From positions 1-43,990 of the forward strand of contig JBEGVB010000006.1 of the NCBI GenBank assembly GCA_041178545.1: DNA of 43,990 nt, written 5' to 3'. The translations under genes and the position numbers were made by a program. Shown in pieces: positions 34,292 through 41,696 of the stretch; the first letter of the stretch is position 1, and every line of letters starts with the position of its first letter. Origin of the DNA: JBEATZ01 sp041178545. Lineage in GTDB: Bacteria; Planctomycetota; UBA1135; UBA2386. The notes beneath the pieces were generated by a model. It was not told the DNA's origin. It made no database searches and was given only the letters and a program-made list of their open reading frames with translations.

Positions 34292-36163
34292 GTGAGCGAG
34301 CCCTCGACCCCGCGCGTTTCCGTAGGAACGCTGCTGCGACGCATCTGGCAGGCCATCTGCGCCCACAAGGCGCTGGTGGCCGCCTTCGTTCTGCTGGGCG
34401 TGCTCGAGACCGCCTTCAGCAAGCTGCCGATGGTGCTGATCAAGCCCCTTGGCAGCGTGATGACGCGCCCCGGCGAGGTGCCGCAGGCCCTCGGCCCCGA
34501 GGCCGAGTGGGGCGACCGGTTCAACCAGTGGTTCCAGGCCACGTCCAACGACCTGGCCACGGCGCTCGGCATCGGCTTCACCGGTGAGCACGCGCAGCAG
34601 ATGAACACGGTGCTCGGCTGTGCCTTCGTTGCCGTGATCTGCGGCATCGCAGGTGCTGCCTGCATCTACTTCCTCCAGATCGTCTCCCGTTACTTCGCCA
34701 TCAAGATGGTTGCGGACCTGCGCGTGGAGATGGCGCGCCACATCCTCAACCTGCCGCTGCGGTTCTTCGGCAGCCGCAGGATGGGCGACCTGATCAGCAA
34801 GGTCACCAACGATGCCGGTGCACTGCAGCGTTCCTTCGAGCTGGTGTGCGACAACATCGTCGTCGACCCACTCATGATCCTGGGCAATGTGGTCATCCTC
34901 GCGTGGTTCGTCCCCGAGGCGCTCTACGTCATGGCGGTGATGATCCCGTTCTTCGCCATCCCCATCTGGCGGCAGGGCAAGCGTGTGCGCCGGCGCAGCC
35001 AGAAGAGTCTTGCTGCCATGGGTGACGCCATGGAGTCGATGAACCAGATCCTCTCGGGCATCCGGACGGTCAAGGCCTTCCAGCTCGAGGCGCAGCGCCA
35101 GCACGAGTACGAGGACAACAACCGCACCTTCCTGAAGCGCACGGTGCAGATGCTGCGCGCCAAGGCCATGGCGATGGCGCAGACCTTTGTCGCCTACCAG
35201 GTGGGGTTCGCGTTCCTGCTGCTGCTGCTGGGCTGGGTCGTGCTGGTCGAGCGGACGCTCAAGTTCGAGGACGTTGCGCTGGTGATCGCCCCGCTCACCA
35301 CGACCTACCAGCACGTGAAGCGACTCACGCGTTCGATCTCGACCCTGCAGGAGTCGACGGGCGCGCTCGACGGCATCGAGGAGATCCTCGGCACGCCCAT
35401 CGACGACGCGTTGCGCGGCGGACGGAAGCTGGGGGCCGTTCGCGGCGAGGTGGAGCTGCGCGACGTGTGGTTCCGCTACGGCGAGGAGCCGGTGCTGCGC
35501 GGCCTCGACCTGAAGGTTCCTGCAGGGACCACGGTGGCGCTGGTGGGCCCCTCGGGCGGCGGCAAGTCGACGACCCTCGACGTGCTGATGCGCTTCCACG
35601 ACCCGGAGCGTGGCTCGGTGCTGGTGGACGGTGTCGACCTGAAGGACGTGAACCTTGCCGACTACCGCAGCCACACAGCCGTGGTGAGCCAGCAGCCGTT
35701 CCTGTTCAACGACACGATCCGTGCCAACATCGCCTGCGGCAAGCCGGGCTGCACCCAGTCAGAGGTCGAGGCTGCTGCGCGCGCGGCGAACATCCACGAC
35801 TTCATCGTGTCGCAGCCGCTCGGTTACGACACCATGGCCGGCGAGCGCGGCTGCAACCTGTCCGGCGGCCAGATGCAGCGCATCACCATCGCGCGCGCGA
35901 TCGTGCGCAACCCTGCCATCCTCTTCCTCGACGAGGCCACCTCGGCGCTCGACTCGGAGAACGAAGAGCTGGTGCAGCGCGCGCTCGACAACCTGCGCAA
36001 GGGGCGCACCTCCTTCGTCATCGCGCACCGCCTCTCGACCATCGTGTCGGCCGACATGATCGTCGTGCTGGACCAGGGCCGAGTGGTCGAGGTCGGCACG
36101 CATGCCGAGCTGCTGGCCCGCGGCGGCGCCTACAAGCGCATGCACGAGCTGCAGGCTGGCTGA
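34292..36163 (+). CDS. MsbA-type ABC exporter (fused membrane and ATPase domains)
   Basis: The 623-residue half-transporter has six membrane helices in about 25-370, with an extended extracytoplasmic region after helix 1 (about 55-105). The ATPase domain has Walker A GPSGGGKST, Q-loop QQPF, signature LSGGQMQR, Walker B ILFLDEATSALD and the switch His in IAHRLST, so it should be active as a homodimer. It resembles lipid A/lipid or multidrug exporters of the MsbA/LmrA group; the cargo cannot be told. The start is a GTG. Confidence 0.93.
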   Translation: MSEPSTPRVSVGTLLRRIWQAICAHKALVAAFVLLGVLETAFSKLPMVLIKPLGSVMTRPGEVPQALGPEAEWGDRFNQWFQATSNDLATALGIGFTGEHAQQMNTVLGCAFVAVICGIAGAACIYFLQIVSRYFAIKMVADLRVEMARHILNLPLRFFGSRRMGDLISKVTNDAGALQRSFELVCDNIVVDPLMILGNVVILAWFVPEALYVMAVMIPFFAIPIWRQGKRVRRRSQKSLAAMGDAMESMNQILSGIRTVKAFQLEAQRQHEYEDNNRTFLKRTVQMLRAKAMAMAQTFVAYQVGFAFLLLLLGWVVLVERTLKFEDVALVIAPLTTTYQHVKRLTRSISTLQESTGALDGIEEILGTPIDDALRGGRKLGAVRGEVELRDVWFRYGEEPVLRGLDLKVPAGTTVALVGPSGGGKSTTLDVLMRFHDPERGSVLVDGVDLKDVNLADYRSHTAVVSQQPFLFNDTIRANIACGKPGCTQSEVEAAARAANIHDFIVSQPLGYDTMAGERGCNLSGGQMQRITIARAIVRNPAILFLDEATSALDSENEELVQRALDNLRKGRTSFVIAHRLSTIVSADMIVVLDQGRVVEVGTHAELLARGGAYKRMHELQAG

Positions 36164-36186
36164 CGCGCGGTTCGGAATCAGGCCAG
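36156..36186. terminator. Shared hairpin at convergent ends (ABC exporter / ispF)
   Basis: CTGGCTGA (36156-36163) pairs with TCA-(G)-GCCAG (36178-36186) with one bulged base. The two stop codons pair with each other. Confidence 0.42.
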
Positions 36187-36657
36187 CAGGGCGACCACCG
36201 TCGCGCGGAGCGCGAGGCGCTGGCCGATGGCGTCGAGGCCCTCTGCCGTCTTGCCCTTGAGGTTGACACGGTCCACGGGCAGGTCGAACAGCTTCGCGAG
36301 GTTGGCCCGGATGGCCTGGCGGTGGGGGCGCAGTCGCGGCACCTCGGTCTCCACGACCACGTCGAGGGAAACGACGCGGAGACCCTGCTGGCGCACGAGT
36401 TCCATGGCCCGCACGCAGAAGTGGGCGGAGTCCCTGCCCTTGTTGGCGGGGTCGGTCTCGGGGAACAGCGTGCCCAGGTCGTCGAGCCCTGCCGCGCCCA
36501 GCACGGCATCGGTGGCCGCGTGCAACACGGCGTCCCCGTCGCTGACTGCATCGAGCCCGAGCGGCGAGTCGATGCGGATGCCGCCGAGGATGCACGGGCG
36601 TCCTGCAGCCAGGCGGTGCACGTCGATGCCGAGTCCGATACGGGGAGTGGGGGTCAT
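36178..36657 (-). CDS. ispF: 2-C-methyl-D-erythritol 2,4-cyclodiphosphate synthase
   Basis: The 159-residue trimeric enzyme catalyses the fifth step of the MEP isoprenoid pathway. Metal ligands are Asp12 and His14 in GIDVHRL, and the family signature SDGDAVLHAATDAVLGAAGLDDLG is complete. The C-terminal INLKGKT-like segment reads VNLKGKTAEGL. Its ATG overlaps the ispD TGA (ATGA), so ispD and ispF are translationally coupled, an arrangement common in bacteria. Confidence 0.97.
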   Translation of the reverse strand: MTPTPRIGLGIDVHRLAAGRPCILGGIRIDSPLGLDAVSDGDAVLHAATDAVLGAAGLDDLGTLFPETDPANKGRDSAHFCVRAMELVRQQGLRVVSLDVVVETEVPRLRPHRQAIRANLAKLFDLPVDRVNLKGKTAEGLDAIGQRLALRATVVALLA

Positions 36658-37364
36658 GGCGTCTCTCCTGCAGCGAGCAGCGCGGTGGCGACCAGCAGGT
36701 CGTCGCTGCGGGTGATCTTGAGGTTGCGCGGGGAACCCTCCACCACGGCCACCGGGCAACCCACGTGTTCGGCGAGCGAGACGTCGTCGGTGCCCTCGAA
36801 TCCGTCGGTCCGCGCCTGCGCGAGGGCGCGCACCAGCACTTCGCGCCGCAAGACCTGCGGGGTCTGTGCCTGCCAGGTGGTGGCGCGGTCGACGGAGCCT
36901 CGTACGAGCCCGGTCGCAGGGTCCACCTGTTTGAGCGTGTCGGTGGCGGGGAGGGCCAGCAAGGCCGCGCCGCACTTTGCAGCCCTGGCCATGGCCACCT
37001 GCGTGGCAGCCACTGGGAACAACGGGCGTGCAGCATCGTGCACCAGCACCAGGTCGCAGTCGGCGCCTGCTGCCGCGAGCCCGCGCGACATGGACTCCTG
37101 GCGCGTGGCACCGCCGTCGGCGACCACCACGTTGCCGAGGGCCTGGAGCGCGGGGAGCAGGGGGACGAGGAGCCGCGCGCGGTCGTCGGGGTGCACCAGC
37201 ACGACCATGCGGTTGCCCGGAGCCCGCAGGTCGACGGCCTTGGCCAACTGCTCGGCAGAACGCTGCAGGATCGGTACGCCCCCGAGCTGCACGTAGGCCT
37301 TGGGGACCTCGCCGCCGAAGCGGCTGCCCCTGCCTGCGGCCAGCAAGAGGATGGCGACCTTCAC
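36654..37364 (-). CDS. ispD: 2-C-methyl-D-erythritol 4-phosphate cytidylyltransferase
   Basis: The 236-residue MEP-pathway enzyme makes CDP-ME from CTP and MEP. The N-terminal nucleotide-binding LLLAAGRGSRFGGEVPKAY is intact, as are RQESMSRGL, the VHDAARPL signature and TDDVSLAE. The start is a GTG at 37364 with an AAGG Shine-Dalgarno. It is divergent from ruvC with only 26 bases between the two start codons. Confidence 0.96.
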   Translation of the reverse strand: MKVAILLLAAGRGSRFGGEVPKAYVQLGGVPILQRSAEQLAKAVDLRAPGNRMVVLVHPDDRARLLVPLLPALQALGNVVVADGGATRQESMSRGLAAAGADCDLVLVHDAARPLFPVAATQVAMARAAKCGAALLALPATDTLKQVDPATGLVRGSVDRATTWQAQTPQVLRREVLVRALAQARTDGFEGTDDVSLAEHVGCPVAVVEGSPRNLKITRSDDLLVATALLAAGETP

Positions 37365-37376
37365 GGCGCGGCACCT

Positions 37377-37382
37377 TACACT
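37377..37382 (+). promoter_or_regulatory. -10-like TACACT for ruvC
   Basis: It ends eight bases before the GTG start of ruvC. It overlaps the Shine-Dalgarno region of ispD on the other strand. Confidence 0.4.
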
Positions 37383-37390
37383 CGTGCCCC

Positions 37391-38026
37391 GTGGCGGCAG
37401 TGCGGATTCTGGGTGTGGACCCCGGCACCATGGTGGCCGGTTTCGGTTGCTTGGAACTGTCCGAGTCCGGCGCCGGGACGCGCGAGGTTCCCATCGCCTT
37501 GCGCGCGACCAACACGTTGCTCGTCTCCGGTCGCAGCGACCTCCACCTGGTCGAGGCCGGTGTGTTGCGGCTCGGCCGCCGCGGTGACACGGTGGCGGAG
37601 CGACTCGGCGAACTCGCCGTCGCGTTCGCCGCGTTGCTGGACCGTCTGCAGCCCCGCGAGGTCGCTCTCGAGGAGGCATTTGCCGGCAAGAGCATCCAGT
37701 CGGCGCTCCGCATCGGCGAGGCGCGCGGCGTCGTGCTCGCCGAGTCGGCGCGCCGTGGCCTCGTCGTCCACCAGTACCCGCCCGCGCGCGTGAAGCGTTG
37801 TGTCACCGGCGCCGGCGCCGCTCGCAAGGAGACCGTTGCGGCCATGCTTGCCCAGCAGATCCCCGGCGCAGCTGCCGTGGCCGCCCAGTGGCCGGAGGAT
37901 GCGACGGATGCGCTGGCCATCGCCCTTGCCCGCGCCGAGGAGCGACGGTCGCCCCTGGTCCAGGCGGCTGCCGTCGCGTCCGCGCTCGACGAGGGGACTC
38001 CCCTCCGCTGGCGGCGCCGCAGGTGA
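37391..38026 (+). CDS. ruvC: Holliday junction resolvase RuvC
   Basis: The 211-residue endonuclease resolves recombination junctions in the cytoplasm. The catalytic acidic residues are in ILGVDPGT (Asp10), ALEEAFAGK (Glu) and WPEDATDALAIAL (Asp). The AALRIGEARGV-type helix reads SALRIGEARGVVL. The protein is slightly longer than typical (about 160-180 residues) because of a C-terminal tail after residue 180. The GTG at 37391 is the first start that leaves the catalytic strand near the N-terminus. No ruvA or ruvB is adjacent. Confidence 0.92.
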   Translation: MAAVRILGVDPGTMVAGFGCLELSESGAGTREVPIALRATNTLLVSGRSDLHLVEAGVLRLGRRGDTVAERLGELAVAFAALLDRLQPREVALEEAFAGKSIQSALRIGEARGVVLAESARRGLVVHQYPPARVKRCVTGAGAARKETVAAMLAQQIPGAAAVAAQWPEDATDALAIALARAEERRSPLVQAAAVASALDEGTPLRWRRRR

Positions 38027-38027
38027 G

Positions 38028-38059
38028 GAACCCACAGTGGCCCTTGCCACGGTGGGTTC
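38028..38059 (+). terminator. Long hairpin directly after ruvC
   Basis: GAACCCAC (38028-38035) pairs with GTGGGTTC (38052-38059), and GTGGC (38037-38041) with GCCAC (38046-38050), with one A-G mismatch and a CCTT loop. It begins one base past the ruvC stop. There is no U-tract. Confidence 0.55.
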
Positions 38060-38119
38060 GCTAGGATGCGTGGTACGGCGGCTTCGGATCCTCGGGCCGT
38101 CCACCCCACCTTGGTCTCC

Positions 38120-38965
38120 GTGCACCCAGAACCCTTGGCCCGCCTCGAACCCGAATCCCTGCTCGCATGGGCGCGGGCTGGGCTCCACGCGGTGGAACAC
38201 GGCCTCGTGGCCGTGGCAGACGGGCTCGACTGTGGTGGCGGCGCCGCCGAGCTGCTCGCGCGCGACGCACTGGGTGCCCCGGTGGTGGTGGTCGTCGCCA
38301 CGGCCGCAGACCGGACGGCTGCCGCCCGCGTCATCGCGGCGCACGACTTCCTCGCGCGCAACCCAGGGTGCCTGCCACGCGTGCTGCCCGAGTGCGGCTT
38401 CGATGCCCGCCTTGCCCCGCGCATCACCGTGGTCTCTGCGGGCCTTGCCGCACACGGTGTCGAGTCGTTGCGGCGTCTTGCGATCGACGAACTCGAGGTC
38501 CTCGAGGTCGAGTGGTTCCAACTCGGCGGCACCTCGCGCGCCGCAGTGCGGCGGCTCGTGGGACCTGCCCGACCCGAGCCCTCGGCAACGGCACTCGGTG
38601 ACACGCTGAGTGCGGTCTGGAGACTGCTGGGCGACGCCGTGAGCCGGCTCGACCCCACGCTCCATGTCGACGGCGACCGTCATGCGCGTCGTGTTCTGAT
38701 GGGCGGCAGGGTGCTTGGCTGTTACTGGGCCGAGACCGGTTCAGTGTTTGCCCTCGTGCCCGGTGGCGCCGCACAGCGGTTGCGCGACACCGAGGACGCA
38801 GCCGCGTTCGTCGACGTGCTGCTGCGTCGTTACGCGGCATTGCTTGCCGGCGGCAGCGAGGTCCAGCGGGCCGACTCCGCCCCGACGGCTGCACCAGTTG
38901 CCGGTCCGGACGTGGATGCGATCCGCCAGCACCTTGCGGCATCGAGGCTCACCAGCGACCGCTGA
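38120..38965 (+). CDS. Uncharacterised protein, possibly a degenerate PD-(D/E)XK-like fold
   Basis: From the GTG at 38120 the protein has 281 residues. The first 140 residues alternate strands and helices in a way that loosely recalls restriction-nuclease-like proteins: ELLARDALGAPVVVVVA, then helix, then APRITVVSAGL, then LEVLEVEWFQLGG. The catalytic E-x-K that should follow the second strand reads VVATAA, so nuclease activity is unlikely and the comparison is weak. The end (about 250-281) is disordered. An ATG at 38066 exists in frame, but its next codons have non-coding-like third positions and overlap the ruvC terminator and a TAGGAT hexamer (38062-38067). Confidence 0.6.
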   Translation: MHPEPLARLEPESLLAWARAGLHAVEHGLVAVADGLDCGGGAAELLARDALGAPVVVVVATAADRTAAARVIAAHDFLARNPGCLPRVLPECGFDARLAPRITVVSAGLAAHGVESLRRLAIDELEVLEVEWFQLGGTSRAAVRRLVGPARPEPSATALGDTLSAVWRLLGDAVSRLDPTLHVDGDRHARRVLMGGRVLGCYWAETGSVFALVPGGAAQRLRDTEDAAAFVDVLLRRYAALLAGGSEVQRADSAPTAAPVAGPDVDAIRQHLAASRLTSDR

Positions 38966-39047
38966 CGCGCGGACCAATCCAAGTCCAACCGTTGCACTCC
39001 TCCTGCGGCGTCCGTGCGGGTGCACGGTCCGACCGTCCGGAGGACAC

Positions 39048-39437
39048 ATGTCAGCGGATGCGGATGAGGTTCACGTTGGGTCGGGCACCGGATCGTGCAT
39101 GGCGCCGCACCGGCGCCGCCTGCTGCTGCAGGTCTGGGTGCTCGCGACGATGGGGTTCGCGGTGCGAGCCATCGCCGGGGGCTGGCTTGGTCCGGTGGAA
39201 CGTGCGCGCGGCGTGCCGTGGTCACCCGTCACCATCGACGTGAATGTCGCAGGCGTGGACGACCTCGCGGCGCTGCCGGGCGTCGGGGCGGGCAGGGCCG
39301 AGGCGATCGTGTTGCACCGCGTGCGTCATGGCTGGTTCAAGAGCCTCGACGACCTCCTTGCCGTCGACGGCATCGGTGCGGAGACGGTGGCGGTGCTGCG
39401 GCCCCACGCAACCGCGGGCACGACGGCACTGCGCTGA
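39048..39437 (+). CDS. Membrane-anchored helix-hairpin-helix (ComEA-like) protein
   Basis: The 129-residue protein has one hydrophobic segment (about 26-45) followed by two helix-hairpin-helix DNA-binding motifs: DLAALPGVGAGRAEAIVLHR and DDLLAVDGIGAETVAVLRPH. The order membrane segment, spacer, tandem HhH is that of ComEA-type DNA receptors used in transformation, although many short HhH proteins have other roles and no other competence gene is near. A strong Shine-Dalgarno (GGAGGA) precedes the ATG at 39048. Confidence 0.82.
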   Translation: MSADADEVHVGSGTGSCMAPHRRRLLLQVWVLATMGFAVRAIAGGWLGPVERARGVPWSPVTIDVNVAGVDDLAALPGVGAGRAEAIVLHRVRHGWFKSLDDLLAVDGIGAETVAVLRPHATAGTTALR

Positions 39438-39456
39438 ACTCACCGCCGGTTTCGGG

Positions 39457-39462
39457 TACCCT
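39457..39462 (+). promoter_or_regulatory. -10-like TACCCT for nadC
   Basis: It ends seven bases before the ATG at 39470. No Shine-Dalgarno is present. Confidence 0.4.
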
Positions 39463-39469
39463 TCCCGCC

Positions 39470-40351
39470 ATGCATGCGACGCCGCGCGAGGTCGCCGACT
39501 GTGTGCGGAGGGCCCTTGCCGAGGACCTCGGCGCGGAGCCCGTCCATGCCGACCTCGACCTCACGAGCCGAATCTCGGTCCCTGCAGGCATGCAGGCGGG
39601 GGCTCGCATCGTGGCAAAGGCGCGAGGGGTGGTTGCGGGCACGCGGGTCGCCGAGGCCGCCTTCCGCGCACTGGACCCGGCGGCTCGCATCGACGTTCGC
39701 ATGGGGGACGGTTCCAGGGTGCAGCCCGGGGACCTCGTGATGGTGGTCCACTGCGGTGCCCGTGCCCTGCTGGCAGCAGAACGCACCGCCCTGAACTTCC
39801 TCCAGCGTCTCTCGGGCGTCGCCACTGCGACCCGGGCGATGGTGGACGCAGTGGCGGGCACTGGCGCCCTCGTCCTCGACACGCGCAAGACCACCCCGGG
39901 CCTGCGGATGCTGGAGAAGGACGCGGTGGTGGCTGGCGGTGGGACCAACCACCGCATCGGTCTCTTCGACCAGGTCCTCCTCAAGGAGAACCACTTTGCG
40001 ATGGCAGGCAGGCCCTACGAGCAGGTGGTGCGCGACTGCGTTGCCGGCCAGGCGGTGCCGGTGGTCGCGGAGGCCCGCACGGTCGACGAGGCCCTTGCTG
40101 CCGTGCGCGGTGGCGCGGCCGTCGTGCTGATGGACAACTTCGCGGCCGGCAGGGAACTGCGCGACGCGATCCAGCGGGTCCGTGCGGAGGCGACGGCAAG
40201 CGGTCGCAAGGTCCTGGTGGAGGCCTCGGGCGGCATCCGTGCGGAGAACGTCCGCTCCTACGCCGAGTGCGGCGTGGACCGCATCTCGGTCGGTGCGCTG
40301 ACCCACTCGGCACCTGCACTCGACCTGTCGCTGCTGGTGGAGGGCGCCTGA
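39470..40351 (+). CDS. nadC: Nicotinate-nucleotide pyrophosphorylase (quinolinate phosphoribosyltransferase)
   Basis: The 293-residue enzyme converts quinolinate and PRPP to nicotinate mononucleotide in NAD synthesis. Visible hallmarks: ERTALNFLQRLSGVATAT, the substrate-binding DTRKTTPGLRMLEKDAV with GGGTNHRIGLFD, LLKENH, and the C-terminal barrel strand VLVEASGGI followed by DRISVGALTHS. Length is normal. The TGA overlaps the ATG of the next gene by one base (TGATG), so both are in one operon. nadA and nadB are not in the window. Confidence 0.97.
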   Translation: MHATPREVADCVRRALAEDLGAEPVHADLDLTSRISVPAGMQAGARIVAKARGVVAGTRVAEAAFRALDPAARIDVRMGDGSRVQPGDLVMVVHCGARALLAAERTALNFLQRLSGVATATRAMVDAVAGTGALVLDTRKTTPGLRMLEKDAVVAGGGTNHRIGLFDQVLLKENHFAMAGRPYEQVVRDCVAGQAVPVVAEARTVDEALAAVRGGAAVVLMDNFAAGRELRDAIQRVRAEATASGRKVLVEASGGIRAENVRSYAECGVDRISVGALTHSAPALDLSLLVEGA

Positions 40352-40779
40352 TGCGTCAGAGCCTCCAGTTCTCGCCCGAACAGGCATCCGTCCGCGAGGC
40401 GAGGGACTTTGCCAGGGAGAGCGCCGTCTCGCTCGGCGCCAGCTCGGATGCAGGTGACACGCTCGCCTTGGTGGTGGACGAGCTGGTCAACAACTCCATC
40501 GAGCACGGTGCCGTGTACCGCAAGCACGCCGCGTTGCTCTCGCTCTCCGTGTCCGTCGAGGACGCCGAGGTCTCCGTTGAGTTCATCGACCCCGACATGC
40601 CGCCCACCCTGGTGAGCGAACTCGCCCGGATGCTGGGCTGCTCCCCGGAAGGGCTGCCTGCGGCGGAGAACGAGCGGGGGCGCGGCCTGTTCCTGATCTC
40701 GATCTTCCTCGTCGACATCGCCGTCGGGCTCGCGGCCGGCGGCGGTCTGCGGTTGCGCGGCCGCCTGCAGCAGCGCTGA
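40351..40779 (+). CDS. RsbW-like anti-sigma/serine kinase ATP-binding protein
   Basis: The 142-residue protein is a stand-alone GHKL ATPase domain: N box LALVVDELVNNSIEHGA (about 40-56), a VEFIDPDMPP segment equivalent to the G1 region, and ENERGRGLFLISIFLVDIA in place of the GRGLxLI G2 box. This is the layout of RsbW/SpoIIAB/BtrW partner-switching kinases that bind a sigma factor or an anti-anti-sigma STAS protein. No such partner is adjacent. It is translationally coupled to nadC. Confidence 0.85.
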   Translation: MRQSLQFSPEQASVREARDFARESAVSLGASSDAGDTLALVVDELVNNSIEHGAVYRKHAALLSLSVSVEDAEVSVEFIDPDMPPTLVSELARMLGCSPEGLPAAENERGRGLFLISIFLVDIAVGLAAGGGLRLRGRLQQR

Positions 40780-40780
40780 C

Positions 40781-41239
40781 ATGGTGTGGCACGTGGTCCA
40801 GTGGTGGATGGCGCGCCCGCGCGTGCTCCGGGTTGCTGCCGCAGTGGCTTGTGCAAGCGTGCTGTGGTGGCTCACCGCGATGCCAAGCCGCGACCTGCCC
40901 GAGGTCCCTGGTGGCCACTGGGCGATGAACCTCTGCCACGTGTTGGCCTTCGGGGGCCTCGCGGCCCTCGTGCTCGGGGCCCTTGCCGCACGCCCCGACC
41001 AGTTCGACCGCCACGCAATCCTCGCAGTGGTCCTCGCCACGCTGCACGGAGGTGCACTCGAACTGCTGCAGGCCATGTCCCCCGGCCGGTCCAGCTCGTG
41101 GGGGGATGCGGTGTCGAACGGCTGTGGCGCTGCCATGGCCGTGTGCTGGCTGCTCTGGGTGACGCACCGCAGCCGGCGTGCCGTACTGCTGTTGCCGTTG
41201 CTCGCAATGGTGGCCGCAGTCTCCGTGGCGACGGGCTGA
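40781..41239 (+). CDS. VanZ-like membrane protein
   Basis: The 152-residue protein has about four membrane helices. The second carries an N-L-C-H-V-L-A-F-G-G-L pattern, and the third/fourth region has ALELLQAMSPGRSSSWGDAVSNGCGA, the conserved acidic-to-(R/G)-D-x-x-x-N block of VanZ-family proteins. Function within the family is unclear; the founding member gives low-level teicoplanin resistance. It starts one base after the RsbW-like stop and is the third gene of the nadC operon. Confidence 0.85.
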   Translation: MVWHVVQWWMARPRVLRVAAAVACASVLWWLTAMPSRDLPEVPGGHWAMNLCHVLAFGGLAALVLGALAARPDQFDRHAILAVVLATLHGGALELLQAMSPGRSSSWGDAVSNGCGAAMAVCWLLWVTHRSRRAVLLLPLLAMVAAVSVATG

Positions 41240-41243
41240 GCAC

Positions 41244-41263
41244 GCGTTGCCTGCACGCAACGC
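41244..41263 (+). terminator. Hairpin after the nadC operon
   Basis: GCGTTGC (41244-41250) pairs with GCAACGC (41257-41263) around CTGCAC, five bases past the stop. A second stem, CGCCGC with GCGGCG, follows immediately. Confidence 0.45.
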
Positions 41264-41290
41264 CGCTGGCGGGGCGGCGCTCTGGCGAGC

Positions 41291-41659
41291 ATGTTCGCAC
41301 GCCACCTGTCGTTGGTCGCAGCGCTCCTCGGCCTGGCCGCAGCCAGCCCTGCGCAGTTCCGCATCGAGGGAAGGTTGGGTTCGGTGACGGTTGGAGCCGT
41401 GTTCGGTGACCACCACCGTCCCGCAGCACGGGTCAGGTTCGAGGACCGGTGCGAGCCGCGCGGCCACTGGCGCGTGGTGACCGAGCAGGTCTGGGTCCCC
41501 GGTCACTGGCACGAGGACCACATCCCCGCCCGCTACGGCTGGGTTTGCGACCCTTGCGGGCACCGGCGCTGGGTGATGCTGGAGCCGGAGCGCTGCCACC
41601 GGGTCTGGGTCGAGGGACGGTACGAGTGCCGCACCCGGCGCGTCTGGGTCCCCTGCTGA
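41291..41659 (+). CDS. Small exported protein with repeated W-V-P-G-H-W-like motifs
   Basis: The 122-residue protein has a signal peptide (about 1-22, ending SPAQ). The mature part is rich in Trp, Arg, His and Cys, with imperfect repeats RGHWRVVTEQVWVPGHW, YGWVCDPCGHRRWV, and CHRVWVEGRYECRTRRVWVPC. Similar short W-x-P-G-x-W repeat proteins are common in exported proteomes and have no assigned function. Five cysteines suggest disulfides or metal binding. The TGA stop is followed at once by TGC and a hairpin; see the rejected read-through. Confidence 0.7.
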   Translation: MFARHLSLVAALLGLAAASPAQFRIEGRLGSVTVGAVFGDHHRPAARVRFEDRCEPRGHWRVVTEQVWVPGHWHEDHIPARYGWVCDPCGHRRWVMLEPERCHRVWVEGRYECRTRRVWVPC

Positions 41660-41664
41660 TGCTT

Positions 41665-41690
41665 GGTTTCCCCGTCGCCACGGGTAAACC
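41665..41690 (+). terminator. Hairpin between the small exported protein and purB
   Basis: GGTTT (41665-41669) pairs with AAACC (41686-41690), and CCCGT (41671-41675) with ACGGG (41680-41684), with one mismatch and a CGCC loop. It starts five bases past the stop. Confidence 0.45.
41685..41690 (+). promoter_or_regulatory. -10-like TAAACC for purB
   Basis: It ends six bases before the purB ATG and lies inside the 3' arm of the preceding hairpin. It has one mismatch to TAnnnT. Confidence 0.3.
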
Positions 41691-41696
41691 GATCGC

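Noticed and set aside
36178..38683. Long minus-strand frames extending ispF and ispD beyond their family N-termini, and overlapping ruvC.
   Set aside because: They are antisense to ruvC and the 38120 gene. ispD and ispF already have normal lengths.
41657..41690. Possible fourth Sec codon: TGC-TGA-TGC at the end of the small exported Trp/Cys protein, followed by a hairpin with its loop 16 nt away (loop CGCC).
   Set aside because: Read-through would run about 150 residues out of frame through purB and yields Arg/Pro-rich sequence with no continuation of the protein's pattern. The hairpin is better explained as a terminator, like the one after ruvC.
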